A DNA stretch of 64,000 nt from CADCTB01 sp963768975 (GCA_963768975.1 CAVYKB010000014.1:1-64000), one strand, 5' to 3'; shown: positions 33,501 to 41,937, counted from the stretch's first letter. Translations and numbers: made by a program. The notes: generated by a model not told the origin, from the letters alone.

Positions 33501-34540
33501 GAGATCAGCGATCGCAGGTCCGGGTAGGCGGCGCAGCGGTGGTAGAAGTCGGCCCGCATGCCGACGACGACGACCATCCGCCCGCCGGGGATGGTGGCCG
33601 CGTAGAGGAGGTTGTCGAGGAAGGCCTTGCGCTCGGCCTCGTCGTCGCAAAGGGTGAACAGCTCCTCGAACTGGTCGGCGACGAGGACCAGGCGCCGGCC
33701 GGCTCCGCTGTCGGCCAGGCCGGCAGTGGCGGCCAGGTCCAGCGCCCGCTGGTCGGCCTGCAGGTCGCGCAACGTCCCCGACAGTGACTCCTGGGGGAAC
33801 GCCTTGTGGAGCTGGGCGGCGAGGGTCGCCAGCGGCCGGGCGCCGGGCGTGAACACCCGGATGGGCCAGTCCTCGCTCCCCGGCAGGCGCCCGTTGCGTA
33901 ACGCCCGCACCACGCCGGCCCGAACGAGGGAGCTCTTGCCGCTACCGGAGGCGCCCATGACGGCAACGAAGCGGCTGTCCTTGAGCGTCTCGACGATGCG
34001 GGCGGTGTCGTCCTCCCGGCCGAAGAAGTACTCGGCCTGCTCCTCCTCGAAGCTGGCCAGGCCCCGGTAGGGCGACACGCTGTCGTCGACATCGGCGCCG
34101 CCGCCGGCCACCGCCGACGTACGGGCCGACCCAGTGACCGCCGAGACCAGATCCTGGAAGGCGTCGGGATCGGCAATGCCCGACCGCAGGTCCACCCACG
34201 TGCGCGTGCGCAGGAACGCCAGGCGGGGGTCGGTCACCTCGGGGGCGCCGGGCAGCAGGACGAGGAAGAGGCGGAAGTCCCGGTCCTTGGCCGCCCGGTC
34301 GTGGGCGACGGCCAGCTCCTCCCGGGCCCAGTCGCCCAGGCCGTTGGGGCCGACCATCACCGCGCAGGTCGACGAGCGGGCCAGGCCGTCGACAATCTCG
34401 TCCTGCCACGACCGGCCTGGCGTGAGCACCCACTTGTCGAGCCAGGGCGCGAGCCGCTCCCGCTTCAGCTGCTCGGCGATGCGGTGAACGGCGTCGCTGT
34501 CGGCGCTGTTGTACGACACGAAGACGTCGTACCGTTCCAC
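30518..34540 (-). CDS. TIR - nSTAND NTPase - WD40 protein
   Basis: A 1340-residue multidomain protein. Residues 2-140 form a TIR domain ('YDVFVSYNSADSDAVHRIAE'; a candidate NADase Glu in 'WAREELAVA' near 74). Residues 155-590 form a STAND-type NTPase of the class that begins 'SPYRGLASFEEEQAEYFFGRE', with Walker A 'GASGSGKSS' at 196-204 and Walker B-like 'LVLVADQFEELF' near 284. A hydrophobic helix (598-621) follows, then about 14 WD40 units (two seven-blade propellers' worth), one interrupted by a run of Gly, and the tail 'GRDLRPEEWDRFA'. Such proteins are predicted sensors that oligomerise on a trigger and activate the TIR effector, probably depleting NAD or making a signal nucleotide. The divergent RyR/SLOG genes support an immunity role. 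Confidence 0.88.
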   Translation of the reverse strand: MERYDVFVSYNSADSDAVHRIAEQLKRERLAPWLDKWVLTPGRSWQDEIVDGLARSSTCAVMVGPNGLGDWAREELAVAHDRAAKDRDFRLFLVLLPGAPEVTDPRLAFLRTRTWVDLRSGIADPDAFQDLVSAVTGSARTSAVAGGGADVDDSVSPYRGLASFEEEQAEYFFGREDDTARIVETLKDSRFVAVMGASGSGKSSLVRAGVVRALRNGRLPGSEDWPIRVFTPGARPLATLAAQLHKAFPQESLSGTLRDLQADQRALDLAATAGLADSGAGRRLVLVADQFEELFTLCDDEAERKAFLDNLLYAATIPGGRMVVVVGMRADFYHRCAAYPDLRSLISTEQYLVGPLTVEGLRRAIEEPARRVGVGLESGLLDTILADVGARPGSLPLLQHVLYELWQRRRGRMLTLEAYVAAGRLEGALAKRANAVYEALPADQQDIARRALLRLVQPGEGTEDTRRRAPLDELVGRAEDRHAAERVVEALAQERLLTFGDDDASGTRVVDITHEALIRGWPEFRLWIDEQREELRAERRLNEAAVEWDRGGRDESLLYRGARLSAWDERGLGGLTGLEQDFLAASRARAAGQARSRRLVTASLSVLTVVALLAAAVALVNVGRAGRETDRAEAATRLATSRRMAAESVTALGRNDQSLAALLALGGDRLAHTVEASSALASALAADIDPSTVLTGHTADVRAVAVAHDGTIVSGGLDATVLVWPPDGGSTRALSGHDGEVLDVAVDHDTRLAHSSGIDGTVRTWDLRSEVPTVVRTVEAAASPPVTTAPAGGGGGGGGGGGGGQRPATPPPPGAPAGPISIRALAVQPGSGGLLAGAGADGTVRLWNRTSAGSPRTVATGEPDLRDVAWRPDGNAFATSSRSGTVQIWDTAAGTQLASFKGSDDAVFGLAWSPDGLTLAAVGRDRTLRLWDVAARRSRDIVAHDAEIYGVAFSTAGDRVATASADRRVRLWDQRSGQQAGELIGHSSDVRAVAFGAGGSIVSASSDATVRRWTAGGPGTAMTLAGAEDAVLDVAVSADGRLVAAAGRNGTVSTWALPGGAPGRALTGHIGSVFAVAVVGGTGRVASAGFDGTVRVWDAGTGAADVLTGHDGAVRALVAAGEGRLVTGGADGTVRVWEPARQKTPVATWRGHGRDVLAVATHPSEELVASAGVDGTVRVWDRDGNGRVIDTLDSEGRALAWSPDGETLVAAGANGRIRRYAGPDWETAGAELDHGAEIRDLAWSGDGSVLASAGRDLVIRLWTGDAELAALSPHTSDVRAVAFVAGDRSVVSASNDGLVRVWPAPAAWAEVACALAGRDLRPEEWDRFAAGVGGKRPALC

Positions 34541-34563
34541 GGTCGCAGTATGGTCGACCTTCG

Positions 34564-36294
34564 GTGCAGTTCGCCGCCGCGCCGGTAGGCTCCGCCGCCG
34601 TGGTCCGAGCCGTCCTCCGCCGGCTGGGCGCCCATGCCGGCGCCGCCATCGCCGTGTCCGCCCTGGCCGGCTTCGTGCTGGGCATCGTGGGCTACGAGGC
34701 GTTCGTGCCGGACCGGCGGTTCACCGAGTACATGTACCGGTCGCTCCAACTGTTCATCCTGTTCATCGACATCAACGGGGCACCCCACCCAACCGAGCTG
34801 CCGATCGTCCTCGACGTGGCCCGTTTCCTGGCCCCGGCCGCGGCCACCGCCGCCGGCATCCGGGCCGTGCTCGGGCTCTTCGGCCAGCGGGCGACCCGCG
34901 CCTGGGTCCGGTACTTCGCGCACGACCACGTCGTCGTCTGCGGCCTGGGCGCCCTGGGCTCCCGCCTGGCCGTGAATTTCCACGACGCCGGCTACCGGGT
35001 CGTCGGCTTGGAGCGCGGGCGGGCCGACGGAGCGGTGCACGACAGCCGTGCCGCCGGCGTCCTCGTGGTCCTCGGCGACGCCAACGACCGGGAGCTGCTC
35101 CACCGGGCCGGCGTCGGCAGGGCGCGGTACCTGGTGGTGGCCTCCCAGGACGACGCCTGGAACGCCGACGTCGCCCTCTCCGCCCGCGACGCCGTGGCCC
35201 ACCGCCGGCGGGGCGTGCCCTGCTTCGTCCACGTCGGCCAGCCCCGGTTGTCGGGGCTGCTGGCCGAGGCTGCGCTGGGCGCCGGCGGCACCGGCCAGCT
35301 GCGGCTGGAGTTCTTCAACGTATGGGAGAGTGTCCCGCCGATCGTGCTCGACGAGTTCCCGCCCGGCGACCACCTGCTGGTCGTGGGGGCGGGCCGGCTG
35401 GGGCCGGCGCTGGTGATGCACGCGGCCCGGCGGTGGGCCGCCGAGCCCGGGGCTGAGGGCCGGCGCCTCCGCGTCACACTCGTCGGCGACGGGGCCGGCT
35501 CGGTCGGAGGCGAGCTCGCCGTCCGGTATCCCCACCTGGAGCGGGCATGCGATCTGCACACTTTTGACCTGGCGACCGACTCGCCGGCCTTCGAGCGGGC
35601 CGCCTTCCTCGAAGCGCCACCGGTGACGTGCGCTTACATCACCGGCGACAGCGACGCGTCCGAGCTCGCCGCCGCCGTGATCTTGGCCCGTATCATCCCC
35701 AACGTCCCGACGGTCGTGCTGACCAGCGAGCGGTCGGGCCTGGCCACCCTCGTCAGCGGGATCACGCCCGACTCCTCCACCATTGTCGTCTTCGACGTGC
35801 TGGAGCGGGCGTGCCGGCCCGAGTTCGTGCTCAACGGCACTATCGAGCTGCTCGCCCAGGCCATCCACGCCGCCTACGTGCGCGCCCGGCTGGCGGCGCC
35901 GAGGCCCGCCGGCGGGAGGCCCCTGCAGGGGTGGGACGAGCTGCCCGAGAGCACCAAGGAGGCCAACCGGGCCCAGGCCGCCGACGTCGGCACCAAGCTC
36001 GCCGCCGTCGGCTGCCGAATCCAGGCGTGGACCGACTGGACCGGCGACGGGCCGGCGTTCACCGCCGCCGAGGTCGAGACCATGGCGGAGCTGGAGCACG
36101 AGCGCTGGTGCCGGGAGCGCCGGGCCGAGGGGTGGACCGCCGGCCCCTCCCGAGACGACGCCCGCAAGGTGACGCCGTACCTGGTGCCCTGGGCCGAGCT
36201 GGCCGAGGACGTGAAGGACTACGACCGCAGCGCGGTGCGCGCCCTTCCGGAGCTGCTTACCTCCGCCGGCTACGAGATCGTCCGCGCGCGGTGA
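34564..36294 (+). CDS. Membrane TrkA-N - RyR domain protein
   Basis: A 576-residue protein. Two to three membrane segments occupy about residues 22-105 with no recognisable K+ selectivity filter. A TrkA-N/RCK-like Rossmann domain follows ('HVVVCGLGALGSRLA', GxGxxG, near 122), then a second Rossmann-like half ('HLLVVGAGRLGPALVMHA' near 275). The last 120 residues are a RyR domain ('STKEANRAQAADVGTKL', 'MAELEHERWCRERRAEGW', 'RALPELLTSAGYEIV'), a fold shared with ryanodine receptors and found in predicted prokaryotic conflict systems as a ligand sensor. GTG 34564 lies only 23 bp from the divergent TIR start; a GTG at 34600 is an alternative. Confidence 0.87.
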   Translation: MQFAAAPVGSAAVVRAVLRRLGAHAGAAIAVSALAGFVLGIVGYEAFVPDRRFTEYMYRSLQLFILFIDINGAPHPTELPIVLDVARFLAPAAATAAGIRAVLGLFGQRATRAWVRYFAHDHVVVCGLGALGSRLAVNFHDAGYRVVGLERGRADGAVHDSRAAGVLVVLGDANDRELLHRAGVGRARYLVVASQDDAWNADVALSARDAVAHRRRGVPCFVHVGQPRLSGLLAEAALGAGGTGQLRLEFFNVWESVPPIVLDEFPPGDHLLVVGAGRLGPALVMHAARRWAAEPGAEGRRLRVTLVGDGAGSVGGELAVRYPHLERACDLHTFDLATDSPAFERAAFLEAPPVTCAYITGDSDASELAAAVILARIIPNVPTVVLTSERSGLATLVSGITPDSSTIVVFDVLERACRPEFVLNGTIELLAQAIHAAYVRARLAAPRPAGGRPLQGWDELPESTKEANRAQAADVGTKLAAVGCRIQAWTDWTGDGPAFTAAEVETMAELEHERWCRERRAEGWTAGPSRDDARKVTPYLVPWAELAEDVKDYDRSAVRALPELLTSAGYEIVRAR

Positions 36295-36854
36295 TCGTCG
36301 CCGAGGTCCGGCCTCACGTCGACGGCGACGAGCTGGTGGCCGGTCTCGAGCTGCCGGCGCCGCGGGCGACCGTCGTGCTGAACGGGACCACCGGCCACAT
36401 CGATCCCGCGCTGGCCGGTGTGCTCACCGCCCTGGCCGGTGCCGCCATGCGGGAGCGGCTCACCGTGGTGACCGGCGGTACCGACGCCGGCATCTTCCAC
36501 CTCTTCGGTGCGGCGATGGCCGCGCCGACCGCCCCCCTGGTCGGGGTGGCTCCTCGCCACCGGGAGGGCGTGCCGCTCGAGCCACACCACACCCACGCCG
36601 TGCTCGTCGAGGGCGGCGACTGGGGCGTCGAGACGCCGGTCCTCCTCGCCCTGGCTGCGGCGCTGGGCCGGCTGGCCCCGTCGGTCGCCGTGATCTGCGG
36701 TGGGGGATCGGTCACCCGCCTCGAGGTCCAGGGACACGTCCGCGCCGGACGCCCGCTCATCGCCGTCGCCGGCTCCGGGGGCGTGGCCGACGAGCTGGTC
36801 GGCGTCGCTCCCGGCGAGCTGGTCGACGCCGTCCTCGCCGTCCTGGGGGTCTAG
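36291..36854 (+). CDS. SLOG-superfamily (LSDAT, TRPM-like) protein
   Basis: A 187-residue Rossmannoid protein of the SLOG superfamily, LSDAT branch, the domain that forms the N-terminal region of TRPM channels. Visible blocks are 'VVTGGTDAGIFHLFG' near residue 62, 'PLVGVAP' with 'LEPHHTHAVLVEG', 'WGVETPVLLALAAAL', and the late 'VAVICGGGS' and 'VAGSGGVADELVG'. SLOG domains are predicted to bind or process nucleotide-derived ligands. The GTG start overlaps the RyR-gene stop by 4 bp (GTGA), so the two proteins are made together and probably work together as sensor or enzyme alongside the TIR protein. Confidence 0.85.
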   Translation: MIVAEVRPHVDGDELVAGLELPAPRATVVLNGTTGHIDPALAGVLTALAGAAMRERLTVVTGGTDAGIFHLFGAAMAAPTAPLVGVAPRHREGVPLEPHHTHAVLVEGGDWGVETPVLLALAAALGRLAPSVAVICGGGSVTRLEVQGHVRAGRPLIAVAGSGGVADELVGVAPGELVDAVLAVLGV

Positions 36855-36885
36855 GGAGCGCCGGCCCGGGGAAGGAACTCGGCCC

Positions 36886-37364
36886 ATGAGCGACCTGCCC
36901 ATTGACGACCTCCTCGACCCCATCCCGGACCGGGCCGCCGGCCGGAGGACCTGGGCCTACGGCGGTTCTTCGCCGGCGGGGGAGGCGCTGTCCCCGACGA
37001 TGTGGCTACGGTCGCCGACGCCGGCGCCACCGACCTCGACGCCCTGGTCGAGCTGACCGGCCTGTCCCGGGCCCGGGTGACGGCCGCCCTCACCGCTCTC
37101 GAGGACGGCGACGCCGGCGAGGCGCCGGCAGTGGCTGCGGCCCGGGCCCATGAGGAGCGGGGGCAAGGGCTCAGATCCAGCAGTCGAGGGTGGAGATGAT
37201 GCGGGCCTACCGGGTCTCCCATGGCGTCTGGGGCAAGGGCCAGGTCATGGGCTACGAGGGCGACACTGTCACCGTCTTCTTCGATTTCCGCGGGCTACAA
37301 GACGCTGGCCCTGGCGCTGGTCGCCGCCAGCGACCTGCTCACCGAGTTGGGCGGGATTTGATCT
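36886..37364 (+). pseudogene. Decayed RecQ-like helicase C-terminal region
   Basis: Coding-like pieces lie in shifting frames. First comes 'MSDLPIDDLLDPIPDRAAGR', then another frame with 'DLDALVELTGLSRARVTAAL'. A third piece, 'YRVSHGVWGKGQVMGYEGD' and 'TVTVFFD', is continued after a frameshift by 'GYKTLALALVAASDLL'. The last part matches the end of actinobacterial RecQ-type helicases (a WG.G.V...EGD.(V/L)TV.FD..GYKTL pattern). At least two frameshifts and an internal deletion are needed, so it is dead unless the assembly has errors. Confidence 0.5.
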
Positions 37365-37645
37365 TCCGCTGACCTGGCGTTGAACTCGGCCCGCCATTCT
37401 GCTCATTCATGACGGACGGGGCGGAGGGTATGAACAGACGACGGTTGGCCATCGCGGTCCTGCGGGCACATGATCGCCGTCACCCCGAGAACCAGCCCGC
37501 CGGCCCCCCGGGTGGCGGGCTGCGAGTGCAGGCAGTGGCGACAGCTGCGGGATCATCTGCCTCTTCTTCAGGGGCCTTCTGGGCCTACTTCCGGTCCACC
37601 CGCAGCGCTGGGTGCCGAACCGGGCGATCTCGTAGAGTTGCCATC

Positions 37646-37918
37646 GTGGGAGATGCACGAGGCGATCTCACGGAGATGATCCGGAGCCAGCTGGCCGAAA
37701 GGGACGTCTGCGATGTGGCCGGCACCTGGCTCCTCGAAGTCGAGCTCCGGGAGCGGCTGGCGGCGTTGGGTGTGGTGGTCACGCCGGACGTGAGCGTGAC
37801 GCTCATGGCCGTCGCCATGGTGCTGGCGGAGAAGGCGCCCGAGTTCGGGGGCGACTGCCGTGACGCTTTAGGGGAGATTGCCCAGCTGGGTCTCAGCCTG
37901 CTGGCGGACGGCGCCTAA
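37646..37918 (+). CDS. Small hypothetical protein
   Basis: A 90-residue, mostly helical protein starting at GTG ('GDARGDLTEMIRSQLAERDV'), ending 'GEIAQLGLSLLADGA'. Its frame continues upstream to about 37409 but that part is low-complexity and not convincing. No family is recognised. It may belong with the decayed material on its left. Confidence 0.4.
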   Translation: MGDARGDLTEMIRSQLAERDVCDVAGTWLLEVELRERLAALGVVVTPDVSVTLMAVAMVLAEKAPEFGGDCRDALGEIAQLGLSLLADGA

Positions 37919-38032
37919 AGGTTTCCGCCCGGGTGCCGACGCCTGGGCCCGTGGTGCGCAGTGGCGGAAGGCTCCGGAAGAAGCTCGGGCTGGCAGCGGT
38001 TTTGGTCGTCTCGTCGGTCTTGTCGCCGGCCT

Positions 38033-38620
38033 TCATGCCGGCACCGCCAGCCACATCACTATCAGCCCCCGCAGCCGTTCAATCCCTGTCCCCTTCGCCG
38101 CGCTGACCCAGATGACGTCCTGCGGGTCCAGCCGGCAGGCGGCCGCCACCTCCTTCACCCGCTTGGCCCGCTGTGAGGACTTCACCTTGTCGTGCTTGGT
38201 GGCGACGATCGAGTGCGGCAGCGCGTGGTGGCGCAGCCAGTCGAGCAGTTCCAGGTCCAGCCGGGTCGGGCCGATCTCCCCGTCGACGAGCACGATCAGC
38301 ATGGCCAGCGGCTCGCGCTTCAGGAGGTAGCGCTCGATCATCGCCTGCCACGACGCCCGCATCGACTTCGATGCTTCGGCGTACCCGTAGCCCGGGCAGT
38401 CGACGACGGTGCCGCCGGCGGGCATGGCGAAGCAGTTGAGCAGCCGGGTGCGACCAGGCGTTTTTGAGACGTTGGCCAGGCCCGTCCTTCCGCTCAGGGC
38501 GTTGATCAACGACGACTTCCCCACGTTCGACCGCCCGACCACGGCCACCTCCGCCGGCGACGGGGGCAGGTCGCGAACACTGGCCGCCGAGGTGACGAAC
38601 TGCAGGGGGAGGGGCGGCAT
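38033..38620 (-). CDS. engB: Ribosome-biogenesis GTPase EngB (YsxC/YihA)
   Basis: A small GTPase needed for large ribosomal subunit assembly in many bacteria. The 195-residue protein has all G motifs: G1 'GRSNVGKSS' near residue 29, the G2 Thr in 'KTPGRT', G3 'DCPGYGYAE', G4 'TKHDK' and G5 'SAAKG'. ATG 38620 is used; an earlier in-frame start at 38662 would add 14 residues not typical of the family. It appears intact within an otherwise decayed stretch. Confidence 0.95.
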   Translation of the reverse strand: MPPLPLQFVTSAASVRDLPPSPAEVAVVGRSNVGKSSLINALSGRTGLANVSKTPGRTRLLNCFAMPAGGTVVDCPGYGYAEASKSMRASWQAMIERYLLKREPLAMLIVLVDGEIGPTRLDLELLDWLRHHALPHSIVATKHDKVKSSQRAKRVKEVAAACRLDPQDVIWVSAAKGTGIERLRGLIVMWLAVPA

Positions 38621-38731
38621 CGCCGCCCCATCGTGGCATCTGCCCAGTTCACGGAGCGACACGCACCGGCGACCGTGAGTTCACGACCGGAAGGCACACT
38701 CCGGATCCATTCACGGAAGGAGATCTGGACG

Positions 38732-38869
38732 ATGTCCCGCGCCGACAGGCCCCGGATGGGCTCCGCCACAGGCCCAGCCGCTAACGCATGGGCTCCTCAA
38801 TGCCGCCGGCACCGGCGGGAACGCCTCGGCGGGGACGCCGGCGCCCGAAATCGTGAAGGGTTCCCTTAG
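38732..38869 (+). CDS. Possible small Arg-rich protein
   Basis: A 45-codon frame preceded by a good AAGGAG ribosome-binding site 8 bases before ATG. The product is Arg/Ala/Gly-rich ('MSRADRPRMGSATGPAANA') with no recognisable domain. It could be the start of a truncated gene. The following 180 bp up to 39048 show no convincing coding. Confidence 0.25.
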   Translation: MSRADRPRMGSATGPAANAWAPQCRRHRRERLGGDAGARNREGFP

Positions 38870-39047
38870 CGCCGCGGTAGGCAGGACCGAGGGGATGGAG
38901 CATCGGCTTCCGATGGAAGCTAGTTGTAGGGACTGTCACCGTGTTCCTGCTCAAGTGGTTGAAGTGGAACTTCTTCTTGAGGTTGACGCGGTGACCGTCG
39001 CGTCGGGTGGACCCTCAGGCCCTCACCGGCTCGTACACCACTCCTTG

Positions 39048-39138
39048 GGACTCAACTGCTGGCTGCGCAAGCAGCTCGAGGCCGACGGTGGCACCGACCT
39101 GATCCGCGAGATGGTCCAGGCTGCGGGCGGCGCGAATG
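39048..39138 (+). pseudogene. IS256-family transposase N-terminal remnant
   Basis: About 30 codons read 'NCWLRKQLEADGGTDLIREM' followed by 'VQAAGG', matching the N-terminus of IS256/mutator-type transposases (LL+..LE....DL+REMV). The rest of the gene and the inverted repeats are absent; unrelated sequence follows and the peptide-binding lipoprotein begins 140 bp later. It marks past transposition in this accessory stretch. Confidence 0.5.
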
Positions 39139-39279
39139 TTTCACTCCCACCGGTTGCGGGTAGCAGGTTCGGCGCCGATCGGTGCTTGCCGGCGGCGCGC
39201 CCGACCCGAATGCCCGCAGCGCAGCCACCGCGGCGGGGACCCTCGCCCGACGCGGGCTGTCTGCAAGAACGAGGATCGC

Positions 39280-40935
39280 ATGAACATCTCCATCAGGTCT
39301 GTGAGGGGTCTGATCGGCACCGTCGTGGCTGCGATGACAATTGCCGCCTGCTCGACGGCGACAGCCCCCCAGAACGGAAGCGCAGCCCCCGGGGAAGGAG
39401 CCCGGGTCGAGGTGCTGCGGCTGGCCGGGAGCACGGTCATCGGCTACCCGAACCCGTTCGGGCCGAGTCGCGGGCCCACGGTGGCCTATGGCAGCCTGCT
39501 CTTCGACACGCTGATGTGGAAAGGGGCCGACGGCATTCCCAAGCCGTGGCTGGCCACGGGATACGAGGTCGGCGACGGTGGGCGGTCATGGCGATTGACC
39601 CTTCGCAACGGCGTGACCTGGCAGGACGGACGACCCCTGACCGCCGAGGACGTGGTCTTCACCTGGAACTACATGACGAAGGGTCCCGGCAAGATCGCCG
39701 GCTCCTACGGCGCTCTGCCGGTCACGTCGGTGACCGCCGAGTCTCCGTCGGTGGTCACGTTCACGACCGACCCGGTGTACGCACCGTTCCTTGACCGAGT
39801 GGCGGCGCGCCTCTTTGTGCTGCCCAAGCACATCTGGGACACAGTGACCGACCCGGCGAAGTTCCGTGATCCGACGGCGCTGATGGGGTCGGGCCCCTAC
39901 CGGCTCGACACCTTCGACGAGAGCGCCGGAAGCTACAGGTTCGTGTCGAACGACTCCTACTTCCTCGGCCCCCCGCACGTGAAGCGCATCGAGTTCGTAC
40001 CTGCCCCCAACGAGTTGCTCGCCCTTCAGCGGGGTGAGATCGACGCAGCAAGCCTGGGCGCAGGTGCGGTGGTCGACAACGGCACCCCGGACGAGGCCCT
40101 GAAGGTCTTCGACACCGCGAAGTACGAGAGACTCGAGGCTCCGGGCCAGGTCGGCAGGGCTCTCCACTTCAACCTGAAGCAGGGCTTCCCGTACAACGAG
40201 GTCAAGTTCCGCCAGGCCGTGGCCTACGCCATCGACAGGAAGGACCTGCTCAAGAGGATCCTCCTCGGTCGGGGCGAGGTCGGCAATCTCGGCGTGCTCG
40301 AGCCTCGGACATCACCCTTCTTCGCCGGCGATCTGCCCAGCTACGACGCCGACGTCGCCCAGGCCAAGCGCATGCTCGACGAGATCGGGCTCAAGGACGT
40401 CAACAATGACGGCGTCCGCGACATGCCCGACGGCCGGCTCTTCACCCCCGAGCTGCTTTCCAACAGCACGTGGAACCCCAAGACGGCCGAAGCCATCAAG
40501 GAGTACCTGCGCGCTGTCGGGATCAACGCCCAGATCAGGACCGTCGACCAGGCCACGGCTGACGCCACGACGAAGGACGGCCGGTACCAGATGGCCCTCA
40601 TCGGGTACGGGTTCTCCTCGGACCCCGACGGGCTCCGGACCCAGTTCTCCTCCAAGCTGCCGGCGACCTCCTTCGCCTCCGTGCACGGGTGGGAGAACGC
40701 CGCCTTCGAGGAGCTGGCGGCGAAGCAGCTGACGACCGTCGACCAGCCCGAGCGGGTCAAGTTGGCCAAGAGTATGCAGCGGGTACTTGCCGACGAGCTC
40801 CCGATCATCAACCTGTACGTGGCCTCCCGAATGGTCATCTACGACAAGGCCGTAGTCGACAACTGGTTCTACGGAGGCGGCACCTATCCCGGCTTCATCA
40901 ACAAGCAGATCTTCATCTCGGAGAAAAAGCCGTGA
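39280..40935 (+). CDS. ABC transporter solute-binding lipoprotein (family 5)
   Basis: A 551-residue extracytoplasmic binding protein of the oligopeptide/nickel-type family (SBP_bac_5). It has a signal peptide with lipobox 'MTIAAC', the early 'SLLFDTLMWKGADG', 'WRLTLRNGVTWQDGRPLTA' near residue 108, and 'KFRQAVAYAIDRKDLL' near 310. GAGGAT precedes the ATG. The gene looks intact, but its permease partners survive only as fragments at 41.9-42.7 kb and no ATPase gene is present, so it may be orphaned or served by a system elsewhere. Confidence 0.92.
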   Translation: MNISIRSVRGLIGTVVAAMTIAACSTATAPQNGSAAPGEGARVEVLRLAGSTVIGYPNPFGPSRGPTVAYGSLLFDTLMWKGADGIPKPWLATGYEVGDGGRSWRLTLRNGVTWQDGRPLTAEDVVFTWNYMTKGPGKIAGSYGALPVTSVTAESPSVVTFTTDPVYAPFLDRVAARLFVLPKHIWDTVTDPAKFRDPTALMGSGPYRLDTFDESAGSYRFVSNDSYFLGPPHVKRIEFVPAPNELLALQRGEIDAASLGAGAVVDNGTPDEALKVFDTAKYERLEAPGQVGRALHFNLKQGFPYNEVKFRQAVAYAIDRKDLLKRILLGRGEVGNLGVLEPRTSPFFAGDLPSYDADVAQAKRMLDEIGLKDVNNDGVRDMPDGRLFTPELLSNSTWNPKTAEAIKEYLRAVGINAQIRTVDQATADATTKDGRYQMALIGYGFSSDPDGLRTQFSSKLPATSFASVHGWENAAFEELAAKQLTTVDQPERVKLAKSMQRVLADELPIINLYVASRMVIYDKAVVDNWFYGGGTYPGFINKQIFISEKKP

Positions 40936-40960
40936 TGGTCCGGCCTCAGGGATTCGGCCG

Positions 40961-41899
40961 GTGAGCGCCCCGGAGCGCCTGTCCTTCCTCGCCCCACCAA
41001 GGGAGGTCAGCGACTGGAGGATGAGCCTCCTCTATGACCTCCTCGACGAGGCAGGTGTGCTCGATGGGCTGCCCGGCACCGCCGGGGCGCTGGCCGATCG
41101 TCTCGGCCTCGACGCCCATGGCGTGCGGGTGCTCCTTGACGCCCTCGGTGCCTTCGGGATCGTCGGTTGCGAGAACGGCACGTACTCGCTCTCGGACGGC
41201 GCCCCGACGTCCGACGAGGCGGCTACCCTGGCGTTGCACGCCCGCTCGATGCGCCTGTGGTGCGCCGAGCTCGGAAACCGGTTGCGAGGAGTGGTCCCGG
41301 CGCCGGCACCGCCGGCCGCCCGCCCCGACTGGCTCGACGCCCTCGCCGTCAACGCCCGGTCCAGCGGGCCGCTGCTCGTAGACGCGTGCTTGGCCCGATT
41401 TCCCGACGCACGACGCGTGCTGGACCTGGGCGGTGGTCACGGAGAGCACGCCATGGAGTTCACCCGGCGCGGGCTCTACGCCACGCTCCAGGACCGGCCC
41501 CCGGTCATCGATTACGTGCGTGGCAGGGGCACGGTGGGGGCGGCCGACGTGCACCTCTTCGCCGGGGACTTTCACGAAGTCCTTCCCGACGGGCCCTTCG
41601 ACCTCATCTTCTGCGCGGGCGTCACCCACACGATGAGCGGTGCGCGCAACCGCGCCCTGTATGCCCGGTTGCGGCCGGTCGTCGCCCCTGGAGGTGGCCT
41701 GGCGATCTCGACCTTCCTGCGCAACCGGAGCCCGATCGCCTCGATATTCGCCCTCCAGATGCTCGCCGGATCCGGCGGAGGGGACACGTTCGCCGAGGAG
41801 GATTACGCGGGTTGGCTCACCGAGGCGGGATTCGAGCCGCCCCAGCTCGTCGACGTGGCGGACGGAGTGCAGACCCTGCTGATGTCAGCGACGAACTGA
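40961..41899 (+). CDS. SAM-dependent methyltransferase (Methyltransf_2-like)
   Basis: A 312-residue protein with an N-terminal winged-helix dimerisation region (about residues 20-90) and a class I methyltransferase core with motif I 'RVLDLGGGHGEHAMEF' near residue 150. This is the plan of small-molecule O-methyltransferases. The GTG start lies 25 bp after the binding-protein gene. It is intact although the transporter genes downstream are decayed. The substrate is unknown. Confidence 0.85.
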   Translation: MSAPERLSFLAPPREVSDWRMSLLYDLLDEAGVLDGLPGTAGALADRLGLDAHGVRVLLDALGAFGIVGCENGTYSLSDGAPTSDEAATLALHARSMRLWCAELGNRLRGVVPAPAPPAARPDWLDALAVNARSSGPLLVDACLARFPDARRVLDLGGGHGEHAMEFTRRGLYATLQDRPPVIDYVRGRGTVGAADVHLFAGDFHEVLPDGPFDLIFCAGVTHTMSGARNRALYARLRPVVAPGGGLAISTFLRNRSPIASIFALQMLAGSGGGDTFAEEDYAGWLTEAGFEPPQLVDVADGVQTLLMSATN

Positions 41900-41937
41900 G
41901 GCACCGGGGGGTACTGACGCGCCGCCGGGCGGCCTCA

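Noticed and set aside
37409..37645. N-terminal extension of the small gene ending at 37918.
   Set aside because: The extension is Ser/Arg/Ala low-complexity typical of chance frames in GC-rich DNA, and a GTG at 37646 gives a more natural protein.
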